64,000 bases of DNA from JADLHS01 sp044225555. Lineage in GTDB: Bacteria; Verrucomicrobiota; Verrucomicrobiia; Limisphaerales; JADLHS01. The stretch covers positions 1 through 64,000 of the forward strand of contig JBGAIM010000019.1 in assembly GCA_044225555.1 (NCBI GenBank), given 5' to 3'. The translations under genes and the position numbers were made by a program. The notes under the pieces were generated by a model that was given only the letters and a program-made list of their open reading frames with translations, did not search any database and had not been told where the DNA came from. Of this stretch, positions 1-9,300 are shown in pieces; within the stretch, counting starts at the first letter, position 1; every line of letters starts with the position of its first letter.

Positions 1-128
1 CGACCCCGCCCGTCGGCACGTACTGGGTCGGCTGGTATGATGGTATCGACGAGTCGCCATTGCTCGTTGCTCAGATCCATCCACCCACATTGTACGTTAT
101 CGATAAAAGTACAAGAACATATTTATGA
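1..128 (+). CDS. C-terminal end of an unknown protein (5' truncated)
   Basis: Reading from base 3 there is an open frame of 41 codons ending in TGA at 126-128. Its composition looks protein-like, with a GTYWVGWYDG stretch, several tryptophans and tyrosines and no low-complexity bias, whereas the other two frames look random. The start lies outside the window, so neither length nor family can be judged. A stem-loop begins at the stop codon. I do not recognise the family. Confidence 0.5.
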   Translation, partial: TPPVGTYWVGWYDGIDESPLLVAQIHPPTLYVIDKSTRTYL

Positions 129-156
129 GATGGCTTCTAGAACCCATTTCATAAAT
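121..156. repeat. Imperfect inverted repeat at the end of the first gene
   Basis: A 13-base arm (121-133) is repeated in inverted form at 144-156 with one mismatch and a 10-base loop. It overlaps the stop codon of the truncated gene and lies between that gene and the convergent PEP-CTERM gene. It may act as a bidirectional transcription end, but no long T run follows, so this is inference. The remaining bases to 234 show no gene. Confidence 0.4.
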
Positions 157-234
157 CGGGACTGAGCGCGCGGTGTTCTGCCGGATTGCTGGCAAGGCGA
201 CGAGGGAGAGCTACGTTCCGTGACGAGCGCATTC

Positions 235-1389
235 TCACAACGCAGCAAAGCCAGAAGATTTCCGTTGTCTTGCTTGAATAAGCGCCAGGCCGCCCACCAG
301 GAGACAAATTGCGCCAGTGCTCGGCTCCGGTACGGTCACCGTCCACAGGATGGGCCGACTATAGCCTTCTTGCGTGAACGCGTGACCTGCAACCTGGATC
401 GTCGTTCCATTTCCCCAAAGGCCTTCCGCGCGCGATTCGCGGAAACCGGAGCCGAGGACATCGTTAAGATCGAGGACGTTTTCAGCCGTTCCAAACCATA
501 ACGCCGCATGCCCGACTCGGAATGCAACCGGATCTGCGTACCAGACGTTTCCAGCCTGATGCGTTCCGATCGTGGCTTTGAGCTGTGAATCCGTGGCTCC
601 CGCTGGGTGCAGATCCACAAAAGAACCCGGCGTACCTGACCAAACGGCGGCATGGCCACTATCGCCGAACGCCGCCACTCCCGCCTGTTGGCTGCCGGTG
701 GTCGCGGAGATCTCCGACCCTCGCGCGCCAACTGGATTCATATCTACGAAGGAAGCCGCCGTGCCCGACCAGATTGCCGCGTGCTGTCCAACGGGCAAAT
801 ACACCGTGCCCGCCTGTTGATTTCCCGCGATTGCGTAAGCCGTTGAATTCGCTTCAGGCGAAGGGTTCAGGTCAACCCAGGAGGCGGCGGTGCCAGACCA
901 CAGAGCGGCATGTACCGCAAATACAGGAGCGGTGAGTGTTACGTAGCCCGCTTGGCGCGTTCCCGTCGTGGCAAATACCATTGAATCGATCGATTGCGGC
1001 GGATTTAAGCTCCGGAATGAGGCCGCGGTGCCGCTCCAGATTCCCGCGTGGTTGCCGCCGCCGTAGTAAGCCGCGCCTGCTTGCTGATCTCCGGCGGCGC
1101 TGGAAATCAAAGAACCCGAATAACCCGCCGGATTGAGGCTGGTAAACTGGTGAGATGGTCCGGACCAAAGTCCAGCAACAGAGACATTCGGAAAACCGGC
1201 CGCCCCGCCTTGTTGGCTGCCTGAGGTGGATGACAAACTACCGCCGAAGGCTCCAGGCGGCGTCAGGTCAACGTAGCTGACTGAATATTGCGCCCACAAA
1301 GCCGGACGGAAGGTCAGCGACATTCCCACCAGTAGTGCTCCAAGGTAGTAACCACGCCGAAAGCGAGGACCGGATGAAAGTTGAACCAT
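235..1389 (-). CDS. Secreted HAF-type repeat protein with PEP-CTERM sorting signal
   Basis: This 384-residue protein has a short basic N-terminus and a hydrophobic segment (about residues 13-33) consistent with a signal peptide. The body is built of about six repeats of roughly 45 residues with a core like QQAG...HAALWSGT..SFVDLNP, the pattern of the probable extracellular HAF repeat family. The C-terminus has the PEP-CTERM layout: VPEPST, a hydrophobic segment, then a basic cluster (QARQRK). In known systems such a tail is recognised by an exosortase, and the protein goes to the cell surface or exopolysaccharide matrix. No exosortase lies in this window. The ATG at 1389 is preceded by a weak AAAGG. 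Function beyond surface location is unknown. Confidence 0.8.
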   Translation of the reverse strand: MVQLSSGPRFRRGYYLGALLVGMSLTFRPALWAQYSVSYVDLTPPGAFGGSLSSTSGSQQGGAAGFPNVSVAGLWSGPSHQFTSLNPAGYSGSLISSAAGDQQAGAAYYGGGNHAGIWSGTAASFRSLNPPQSIDSMVFATTGTRQAGYVTLTAPVFAVHAALWSGTAASWVDLNPSPEANSTAYAIAGNQQAGTVYLPVGQHAAIWSGTAASFVDMNPVGARGSEISATTGSQQAGVAAFGDSGHAAVWSGTPGSFVDLHPAGATDSQLKATIGTHQAGNVWYADPVAFRVGHAALWFGTAENVLDLNDVLGSGFRESRAEGLWGNGTTIQVAGHAFTQEGYSRPILWTVTVPEPSTGAICLLVGGLALIQARQRKSSGFAAL

Positions 1390-1551
1390 AATGACTGCCT
1401 TTCCCGTGGGGATTTAGCCCTTCGAGTTTCTAGCAGGTGGCCATCAGTCCCACAAGGCTTTGTTCCTCGGTAATTGGACGGACTCGCCCATTCATTCTCA
1501 AGCGCAAGTCGGTGGGTTGGTTTTTTGACCGGAACTAAAGATTCGACACCT

Positions 1552-1597
1552 CCCCGGTGCGATTGAATCGTTCGTGCGCCGCACCTCAACCCGCCTT
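1552..1597. repeat. Direct repeat copy A upstream of the GTPase gene
   Basis: A segment of about 45 bases with the core GCGCCGCACCTCA is found again with about 38 of 45 identical bases at 2324-2368. The two copies flank the GTPase gene in the same orientation. The rest of the 304-base gap (1390-1693) holds no recognisable gene. A TTGACA at 1627-1632 lacks a good -10 partner. Confidence 0.6.
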
Positions 1598-1693
1598 GAA
1601 GCCTGCGGCAAGGCATTTCTGACGAGTTGACAAGAAGGACCGGATGGTCGAAAGACGGTTGCGGAATATCAGACCAAGCAAATCGTTTCAGCC

Positions 1694-2320
1694 ATGACCT
1701 TCATCGATGAAACCACCAAAGAACTGCGGATCAAGATTGTGTACTATGGTCCGCCCTTCAGCGGCAAGACGACGAATCTGGTGAAGCTTCACGAAGCATT
1801 GAAAGCCAAAGTCCCCACCGGAAACATGGTTTCATTGGCAACCAGGTCGGACAAAACCATCTTCTTCGACTTCTTGCCCGCCCGACCCATGACCATCAGG
1901 GGTTACAAGGTGCGGTTCGTGTGTTGTACGGTGCCCGGTCCGGTTGCTTATGATTCTTCACGCCAATGGTTGCTACAGGACGTGGATGGGGTGGTGTTTG
2001 TCGCGGATTCACAGACTGAGAAAATGTCCGAGAACGCGGCGAGCCTTGAGAATCTCCGCCAAAATTTGCGCAGCCTCAAGCTGAACCCCGACGAGTTGCC
2101 CTTTGTGCTGCAATACAACAAGCGTGATTTGCCAAACGTCGCGCCCGCTGAACAAATCGAGGCCCTGCTCGGCAATCGGCCAGTGAGGTTCCCGGCTTTC
2201 CTGGCGATCGCAACGCAAGGCGTTGGAGTTTTGGATGCACTTAACGAGCTGAAGCAAATGCTGCTGGACAAGTTCGGCGGTGGCGATGATGCCGCAGCGG
2301 CCCCGTTGGTGTTGAAATAG
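1694..2320 (+). CDS. MglA-like small Ras-family GTPase
   Basis: A 208-residue GTP-binding protein of the bacterial MglA/Arf-like group. The P-loop GPPFSGKTT is at residues 19-27 and the guanine-specificity motif NKRD at 142-145. The switch II DxxG is replaced by TVPG (79-82), as in other MglA-type proteins with non-canonical G3 motifs. The length is normal for the family. MglA proteins set cell polarity and position motility or sensory machinery, usually with an MglB/roadblock partner that acts as GAP. No roadblock gene is adjacent, so the partner must be elsewhere. The ATG at 1694 has no Shine-Dalgarno. The gene stands alone between two repeat copies. The GTPase call is firm; a polarity role is inferred. 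Confidence 0.8.
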   Translation: MTFIDETTKELRIKIVYYGPPFSGKTTNLVKLHEALKAKVPTGNMVSLATRSDKTIFFDFLPARPMTIRGYKVRFVCCTVPGPVAYDSSRQWLLQDVDGVVFVADSQTEKMSENAASLENLRQNLRSLKLNPDELPFVLQYNKRDLPNVAPAEQIEALLGNRPVRFPAFLAIATQGVGVLDALNELKQMLLDKFGGGDDAAAAPLVLK

Positions 2321-2323
2321 TAC

Positions 2324-2411
2324 CCCCGGCGCGATTGAACCTTTAGCGCGCCGCACCTCATCCGGCCTGCGGTAGCCTCACTTCCCCCACCCGACGGGCG
2401 AGGGTAGCGTC
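2324..2411. repeat. Direct repeat copy B with decayed REP-like hairpin
   Basis: The first 45 bases match copy A at 1552. They continue into a pyrimidine-rich TTCCCCCACCC arm and a GGGCGAGGG arm, which resembles a decayed CCCTCTCCCC/GGGGAGAGGG hairpin like those at 27602 and 52851. It starts 4 bases after the GTPase stop. The rest of the gap to 2698 holds no gene or RNA that I can recognise. Confidence 0.5.
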
Positions 2412-2698
2412 GGCCAGCAGCCAACGGCTTCCTCGAATTCAAATTCATGTTACAGCGAGGTTCATAAGAGAGAGTGGGTGGTTGCCGGCGCAGGTAAGAC
2501 AGCCACTGGAGTTTTCAACTTCTGAGTCAAGCTGAGGGGCGGCGGTTTTCGCGAAGCGAGAACTCCGCGCGCATAGTAGCGGGCGGAACGAACAGCGGTT
2601 AGCGTAAAGACCTTGTGCCGCCACTCGTCGCAGCGCGATGAGTTCCACCGCTCTGCTTTTTCCTTGTCACCCACGGCGTACCTCGCGTCACTTATGCC

Positions 2699-3814
2699 AT
2701 GCGAATCCTGATTGCCACGGTCACCGCGGGTGGCGGACATCTTGCCGCCGCCGCCGCGCTGGATGAAGCCTGGCGCGGCTTGCGGCCCAAGGACGTCGTC
2801 GAGCGCGTGGATCTGGTGAAGTTCTTTTCGCCGTTGCATCGCAAGATTCACGCGGATGGTTATGTTAAGCTCGTTGCGCGCGCGCCCGAGCTGTGGGGCA
2901 TGATTTTCACCAAGACGGACAATCTCAAGGCGGCGCGGCGGCTCAACCGGATTCAGGCGCTGTTTCCCAGTCGCGCGCGAAGACGTTTCGCGGATTTCGT
3001 GGACCAGTTCAAACCGGATGTGGTGCTCTGCACCCATTACGAGCCGGTGGACGCACTGGGGCAGTTGCGACGCAAGGACAAGGTGAAATCACCATTCGTC
3101 GTTAGTATCGTAACGGATTTTGAGGCGCATGCGCTGTGGATGGATGCGGACGTGGATTTGTATTGTGTTGCGGCGGAGGAAACCAAGGCGCGCCTGGTTG
3201 CGCGGGGGGCGGTCGGCGGAAATGTTGTGGCCACGGGAATTCCCATCGCCGCGAAGTTCGCCGCGAAGGTGGACGCCCGCGCTTTCCGCAAAACCATGGG
3301 GCTGCGTGATGACCTGCCGACGCTGCTGGTCTTGAGCGGCGGCTTCGGCATGGGGCCGGTGGGGAAGATACTGGATGGCTTGGACAAAACAGCGTGCGAA
3401 TTTCAGACCGTCGTCGTCTGTGGCCGCAACGAGGAATTGCGCCGCGAGTTGGCCGCACAGGATCGCAAGCATCCAACGCAAGTGTTGGGCTTCGCTGCGA
3501 ACATGCACGAGTTGATGACCGTCGCGGATTTGATTCTCACGAAGCCGGGCGGCCTCACATCTTCTGAAGCGTTGGCGTTGGGGAAACCGTTGTTCATCCT
3601 GGATCCAATTCCCGGTCAAGAGGCGGCTAACAGCGATTTCCTCCTCGAACGTGGCGCAGCCGCCAAGGTGAATCGCGTGGAAGACTTGCCGTTTCGCATC
3701 GAGCAACTGCTTGGCTCGAAGAAGTTGGCGGAGATGGCGAAGGCAGCGAAAGCGCTGGGGCGATTGAAATCGGCGGAATCCGTCTGCAACGAAGTCATCA
3801 AGCGATTGAAGTAG
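2699..3814 (+). CDS. GT28-family glycosyltransferase, MGDG synthase / diacylglycerol glucosyltransferase-like
   Basis: A 371-residue two-domain GT-B enzyme. The N-terminus carries the TAGGGH signature (residues 9-14) of the monogalactosyldiacylglycerol synthase / processive diacylglycerol glucosyltransferase family. The C-terminal half has the nucleotide-sugar binding glycine and KPGG elements (about 280). Members transfer galactose or glucose from a UDP-sugar to diacylglycerol on the inner face of the cytoplasmic membrane. The next gene starts 16 bases downstream and encodes a lysophospholipid acyltransferase, and a phosphatidate phosphatase-like gene overlaps that, which supports a glycerolipid acceptor. 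MurG-like or other lipid acceptors cannot be excluded. The sugar cannot be deduced from sequence. Confidence 0.78.
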   Translation: MRILIATVTAGGGHLAAAAALDEAWRGLRPKDVVERVDLVKFFSPLHRKIHADGYVKLVARAPELWGMIFTKTDNLKAARRLNRIQALFPSRARRRFADFVDQFKPDVVLCTHYEPVDALGQLRRKDKVKSPFVVSIVTDFEAHALWMDADVDLYCVAAEETKARLVARGAVGGNVVATGIPIAAKFAAKVDARAFRKTMGLRDDLPTLLVLSGGFGMGPVGKILDGLDKTACEFQTVVVCGRNEELRRELAAQDRKHPTQVLGFAANMHELMTVADLILTKPGGLTSSEALALGKPLFILDPIPGQEAANSDFLLERGAAAKVNRVEDLPFRIEQLLGSKKLAEMAKAAKALGRLKSAESVCNEVIKRLK

Positions 3815-3830
3815 CCTTCAAGTCCGCACC

Positions 3831-5216
3831 ATGGATGCGAGAATCTACCAATTCATGCGGTGGTTGCTTGGGCTGGCGCTGGGTTTTTATTTTCGTCGCA
3901 TCGAGCGCTTCCACGCCGAGCGCGTGCCGGCTACCGGGCCGGTGTTGTTGACTTCGAATCACCCCAACTCCATCACCGACCCGTTTGTTATCGGCGCGTC
4001 CTTGCCCCGCAAGGTGAACTTCATGGCCACGGTGCAGTTGTTTCGATTCGCGCCGCTCAGGTGGCTGCTCACGCGCTGCGGCGTCATTCCGGTGAACCGC
4101 GTTCAGGATGATCCCAAGGGCATGCGGTCGGTGATGGATACCTTCGAGGCGGTGTATCGCGTGCTGGAACGGGGCGAAGCGGTGGCGCTCTTTCCGGAAG
4201 GCATCACGCATGACGATCCACAATTGAAGGAAGTCAAAACCGGCGCGGCGCGCATGGCGCTGGAACTGGAACATCGTCATGGCGGCAAACTCGGATTGGT
4301 GATCGTGCCGGTGGGTTTGACTTTTTCGGCCAAGGAACTTTATCGCAGCGAGGCGTTGGCAAATTTTGGCGAACCAATTCGGGCGGCAGATTTCCTCGCT
4401 GACTACGAAACGCAGCGTAAAGATTGCATTCGCAAACTTTCGCACGAGATTGAGTCGCGCATTCAGTCGCTGATTCTGCACATTCCCAATCTGGAGCAGG
4501 CCCGCGTCGTCGCCGCGGTGAAGCGGCTTTATTTGGAACAGTTGCGGGTTGGTGACCAGGTGATTGAAACCGCCACGCCGCGGGCGGAAGAACTCGCATT
4601 GACCCAACGCATCAGCGCGGCGGTGCAACAGATCTATTGCACCGCGCCCGAAGTGGCGTCGGGCTTTGCCGGGCGGTTGCACCGCTATGAACTCTGGCTG
4701 GCGCGCTTGCGAATTTCCGACGAGGCCCTGCGGCAGTTCCAGGACCATGGCGAACTCCTGCAACAGAACTTTCTGCGCGCGGCCGCCGGTATCCTGCTGT
4801 TTCCCGTGGCGCTGTATGGCTGGATCTTCCGGCTGCTGCCGGCTTTGGTGGTCACCTGGGCGGTTCGTCGTTTTGCCAGTCCAAATGTTCGCAAGGCGCA
4901 AATTTCCACCGCCACCATCGTCGCGGGTGTCATCGCTTTCAGCTTTTTCTACGCGCTATACCTCGGCGGCTGTCACTGGGTTTTCGGCTGGCCCACGAGT
5001 CTCTGGTTTGGACTTTCGCTGCCGGTCACCGGCGTCATTGCCCACTATTACTTGCGCACTGCTCAAAAGCTCGCCGCTTCGATACGAACGACCATCATCC
5101 TGTTTCGCGCTCCGTCAGCCGCCAAACGACTCGTGGTCCTGCGCCAGGCGTTGGTGGCGGAGATTGAGGCGGCGCACCAAACCATCTCCGCCAACCGGAT
5201 CAAAGGCGTCGCGTGA
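3831..5216 (+). CDS. PlsC-like lysophospholipid acyltransferase with C-terminal membrane domain
   Basis: A 461-residue protein with an N-terminal PlsC domain. The catalytic block is the NHPNSITDPF form (H44, D50) and the substrate-binding FPEG is at 121-124. The domain would acylate lysophosphatidate to phosphatidate at the membrane. The C-terminal half has about four hydrophobic segments between residues 315 and 410, which makes it longer than a minimal PlsC (about 240 residues) and like the large NHPN-type subgroup. It follows the glycosyltransferase by 16 bases, and its stop overlaps the GTG start of the next gene by 4 bases (GTGA), so the three are almost certainly co-transcribed. Confidence 0.82.
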   Translation: MDARIYQFMRWLLGLALGFYFRRIERFHAERVPATGPVLLTSNHPNSITDPFVIGASLPRKVNFMATVQLFRFAPLRWLLTRCGVIPVNRVQDDPKGMRSVMDTFEAVYRVLERGEAVALFPEGITHDDPQLKEVKTGAARMALELEHRHGGKLGLVIVPVGLTFSAKELYRSEALANFGEPIRAADFLADYETQRKDCIRKLSHEIESRIQSLILHIPNLEQARVVAAVKRLYLEQLRVGDQVIETATPRAEELALTQRISAAVQQIYCTAPEVASGFAGRLHRYELWLARLRISDEALRQFQDHGELLQQNFLRAAAGILLFPVALYGWIFRLLPALVVTWAVRRFASPNVRKAQISTATIVAGVIAFSFFYALYLGGCHWVFGWPTSLWFGLSLPVTGVIAHYYLRTAQKLAASIRTTIILFRAPSAAKRLVVLRQALVAEIEAAHQTISANRIKGVA

Positions 5217-6319
5217 AATTCATCGCCATCATGACGTTCCTGGCCGGCAGTCTCTCGGCCGGGGAAAACTGGCCGCCGCTCAAGTCAGACGAGCAAATCG
5301 TCTTTTATCCCAGCATCGCGCAGCGCGTGGCGGGAAACACCAACCTGTGGCGGACGCAGATTCGCGGCTGCGTGTTTGAACCGGAGAGGCGTCGGCTGCT
5401 GGTCGCCGCTTTTAGCGAGGCGTTGGAATTGAAGACCGACGAGTTGACCGCCGCCGAATCGGTCGTGTTCGCCGAGCGGGCGCGGCTCTTTCTGGTAGAT
5501 CATGAGCGGGGCAAGCGTGTTTTCATCCGGCTCGGGACGAATGAATTCTTCGTCGGCAAATCAAGCGCGGATGGGAGGTTTGGTGCGAAGGCAGTATTCA
5601 ATGGCAGGGACGCATTCAACCGCGTCCCAAATCATCCTCCCGAAAATGGGGACGTGGTGGAACACGTCCCTACCAGCATTTCTTTCAAGGCCGCATTACC
5701 GAACGATGACCAGCGTCATTTTGCCGGTCTCATATTCCCACTTGAAGCCGAAGGTGTCAGTGTGATTTCCGACATTGACGACACGATCAAGATCACCGAG
5801 GTGCGGGACAAGCAGGCGACTTTGCGGAACACCTTTCTGCGCGAGTTTCGGTCCGTGCCGGGCATGGCGGAGTTTTATCAACGGCTTGCCCGGTCAAATC
5901 AAGCGGCGTTCCATTACATCTCCGCCAGCCCGTGGCAACTCTACGAGCCACTGAACGCGTTCGTCGCCTCGAATGGGTTTCCGGCCGGCACGTTCGAGCT
6001 GAAAGAGTTTCGCTGGAAGGATCGGAGTTTTTTCAGCCTGTTTGCCAGTCCGGAGAAATACAAACCCGGAGTCATCGCACCACTGTTGAAGCAGTTTCCC
6101 CGGCGCAAGTTCATCCTCATTGGTGATTCCGGCGAGCGCGACCCAGAAATCTATGGCGACGTGGCGCGGAAGTTTCCGGGGCAAATCCTGCGAATTTACA
6201 TCCGGGACGTGACGAATGAACCAGGCAATGCGGCGCGCTACCAGGAAGCATTCCGGGGTGTGCCGCGGGAGCGCTGGCAGGTTTTTCAGGAGCCTGGTGA
6301 AGTCCGACTCCCGTTGTAA
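5213..6319 (+). CDS. App1/DUF2183-family phosphatidate phosphatase-like protein
   Basis: A 368-residue protein. The C-terminal part carries the HAD-type DIDDT motif (187-191), followed by a YISASPWQLY block and an IGDSGERDPEIY block, the conserved core of App1 (DUF2183) proteins. Yeast App1 is a Mg-dependent phosphatidate phosphatase. The N-terminus (about residues 1-16) looks like a signal peptide, so the enzyme may act outside the cytoplasm. The GTG start at 5213 overlaps the acyltransferase stop. Residues 131-154 are encoded by a palindromic repeat inserted in frame (see 5603-5674). With the two upstream genes it gives an ordered route phosphatidate, diacylglycerol, glycolipid; that order is inferred. 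Confidence 0.8.
   Translation: MKFIAIMTFLAGSLSAGENWPPLKSDEQIVFYPSIAQRVAGNTNLWRTQIRGCVFEPERRRLLVAAFSEALELKTDELTAAESVVFAERARLFLVDHERGKRVFIRLGTNEFFVGKSSADGRFGAKAVFNGRDAFNRVPNHPPENGDVVEHVPTSISFKAALPNDDQRHFAGLIFPLEAEGVSVISDIDDTIKITEVRDKQATLRNTFLREFRSVPGMAEFYQRLARSNQAAFHYISASPWQLYEPLNAFVASNGFPAGTFELKEFRWKDRSFFSLFASPEKYKPGVIAPLLKQFPRRKFILIGDSGERDPEIYGDVARKFPGQILRIYIRDVTNEPGNAARYQEAFRGVPRERWQVFQEPGEVRLPL
5603..5674. repeat. Composite palindromic element inside the App1-like CDS
   Basis: Two head-to-head copies of a GGGACG(N)nCGTCCC unit, at about 5604-5628 and 5648-5674, are separated by about 19 bases. The outer ends are also inverted (GGCAGGGACG and CGTCCCTACC). The whole is 72 bases, an exact multiple of three, and adds 24 codons without disturbing the frame. 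Confidence 0.7.
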
Positions 6320-6328
6320 AACCGGGAC

Positions 6329-9300
6329 TCAGTCGGCGAGCTCGGCCCGAATACTGACCACTCCACAACCCGGCACGGTGACGGGACTGCGAACGACTGC
6401 ACCGGATTTCTCGGTCGTATCGGTCAAAGTAACGGACTTTGGCTGAAACGCGCCCCAGGTGAGGCTCACCGATTCGTCCTTCCCGGACGCACCGAACAGA
6501 CGGACGATCAGCGCCTTGCCATCGCTACTCGGCTTCAAGGCGGTGACCAGCACTTGGTCGGAACTCAGGCGCAGCAGCGAGGACTTGCCCGGCTTTGGGC
6601 CGCGTGCCGGCACCGGCAACAGCAGTTGGCTGAAGCCGATCGCAAATCGCGAGTTCGCCGCCGGATTCGAATCGCGATAGGGTCGCAATACGAAGCGGAA
6701 GCGGGTTCGCCCTTCCTGATACGCGCGGTAGTTCGTGCCCCAGTGATTGTTCATCGCCCAGGAATAGAGCTTTTGAGTTGGGCCAACGGTTTTGCGCCAG
6801 GTGTCGGGATTCGTCTGGGAGTTGAGCAACGTGGCGGTGATATCGCCAATCTCCACCAAGGGAGCGTCGAGCGTAACCCACTGAATGCCTCCATCGCGAT
6901 TCGCCACGTCCGCCCAACGGCCGACCGTGAACCAGTTTTTGCAGGCACTCGGCATCTGATCGGTTTCAGGCCGCATCAAGCCCAGCGGGATGTCGAGTCC
7001 GATTTCGCCATCCGGCACATTGAACTCGAACGCGAAGTTGACGCTCTCTTTGGATTTAGCGTCGCGATAGTCACCGCTGGCGGGCCGCGGCGCGCGTTCC
7101 TTGTCCAGGTCGTTTAGGAGTTCAACGTAGTCCATGCCGGCGACGATGCGGATTTCGCGCGTGAGTTTGCGGAGGCCCGGCGCGTCGGACTCGACAATCA
7201 GCGACGCGACGAGCGGGCCGGGTTCACCGATGCGAATCGTGACTCCTCCATTGCGCTGAAGGTTCTTCAAGTCGTTCCCAATCAGATACAGATAATCATT
7301 GAGGCCGCGACCGGAACTTGTATCCACGAAATTTCCTGGAATGCCGTTGGCCGTCAATTGAGCGATCGCGCCCGTCAACTCATGGAGCTGCACTTGGATG
7401 CGTCCGTTGTCGAGGGTTCTGCCGCTCGCCTTGGCTGGCAGGGCAGGGGGAGCTTGTGTTGGTTTTGGAATCGCGGCGTAACGCTTCACCCCGAAGGCGG
7501 GCACGTCGTTGGCCACGAAGGCCAGTTCTCCGGACTTCAAACGTTGGGCCGGAAGCTGGTTGCCAGTTTCATCTACGACCTGGTCGCCGCCTTCGGAAAG
7601 TTCCTTGGGCAACAGAACCAACTCGGTTCGCGGCCAGGAGGTGGTGTTGAAAATGTCCACTGCGGGATTGCTGCGGGAACTGGTCGAAACGCTGATGGCT
7701 GGCTCGCCACGGCGTTGGTCGAGGGCGCGCACCAGCAATTTGCGAGACTGCGCGTCTGCGGCGAGCGCATAGCCTCTTTTGATTTCCCATTGCTCCAGCG
7801 TGGCCGGTCGCTCCGGCCCCCAAACGCTGCAATCCGCGCCCCAAGTATGCTCGGAGTACAGCAACACAGATCGCCACGCCTCTTCGAGATCGGTTCGCGG
7901 GCAGCCCTTCGGGGATAGCATCGCCCAGAGGGTTTCCGCTTGAGTCAGTCGGTCTGAACTTTCCCGGTTCATGGCCGTTTCGAGCGCCGACGACCCGGCG
8001 CCGTCTTCCCAGTATGGCGTCCAATCGCCGCGCACGACGGGCAGTTGCGCGCCGTACTTTTGCTCGAAGGCCTGAAAGGCTTCGCCGACGCCGGAGATGA
8101 CAAAGTGTGGCCAGGTGTATTTGGAATTCCAGTCGCGAACGAAATCACAGATCGCCGGATCCGGCACGGCATTGTCGCCGTGGCCACTCCAGCGGACGTA
8201 GGCGATGTCATAGGGATAATGCCGTTGCTCCAAGCCTTCGGAAAAGTCTTCCACGAGTTTGGGAGAGAACTGACCGTAGCGATGCGACATGGCGTAACCC
8301 CAGAACGGAATCCAGACCAGCACCTTGGACTTCTCATCCGGGCCAACCCACCAGAAGGGTTTGTTTTCCCACTCGCGCAAGATGGTGCCGATGCGATCGA
8401 AATAATTGGGCGCCGTGCTGAAGTAACGAATACCGGCCTGGGCCATCGCGGTGACCGTCCCCCAGGTGTAACCCGGCACATCGGAGATCATCACTGAGTC
8501 AATCGGTCGGCCCGTCTGCTCTGTGAGTTGCGTGCCGTAGCGAAAAAGTTGCAGCAACTCTTCGGGCCGGCAGAGCCCGGTCAGCTCGTTCAAATACATG
8601 CCGTTCAAGACAACTTGGCCGCGCTTGACTGCGTCGAAGAAGTTGGTGCGCTGTTGCGCGTTCATTCGGCGCAGATAAAGGTCCGCCGCCCAGGCAACCT
8701 CGACATTCCAGACGAACCGGGCGCCGGGCGGGTAATCCGCCGTACGCCGGGCTGCCGCGATGCCGTCCGCGAGATTCAGTACCTGCTTGTCCTCGATGGC
8801 GGTCTGGATTTCTGTGTACCCGATGTCGGTGTGCGAGTGTGGCAGGATGTAAACCCTGAGCGGGCGCGCGGGTTTGACGACCACTTCGCGGGTGGCGAGC
8901 AACTCCTCCCCGTGCCTCACGCTCACGCGGGTGGTGGTGTTCGAATTGACCTGTGGGATCATCAATTCGAGATGGTTCAAGCCATTGGTGAGTCTGCACT
9001 GCAACAGCGCGGTGTTATCGGCGAATACGGTTGCCTCCATTGGGGAGCCCACATGGCGAAGCGTTACCTCGACTGGTTGCACAAAAAGACCTTTTTGCTC
9101 CTTGAGCGCCCGCACCGGGCGGACATCGGATATCAAAGTGTGACTTCGAATCGGGGCGAGGGTGGTGCCGGTGGGCGCTTCGAGCGCCAGCCAGTCGTAT
9201 AGCATCCAACTGCCGTCGCGGGTCGTGATGGCAAGCTGATTGTCGCCGGCGCGGAGTGCGCTGCTCGGGAAGTCGATCTCCAGTGCTTGGGGTTTCCCTT

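Noticed and set aside
1627..1655. TTGACA as a promoter for the MglA-like gene
   Set aside because: No acceptable -10 hexamer lies at 16-18 bases downstream.
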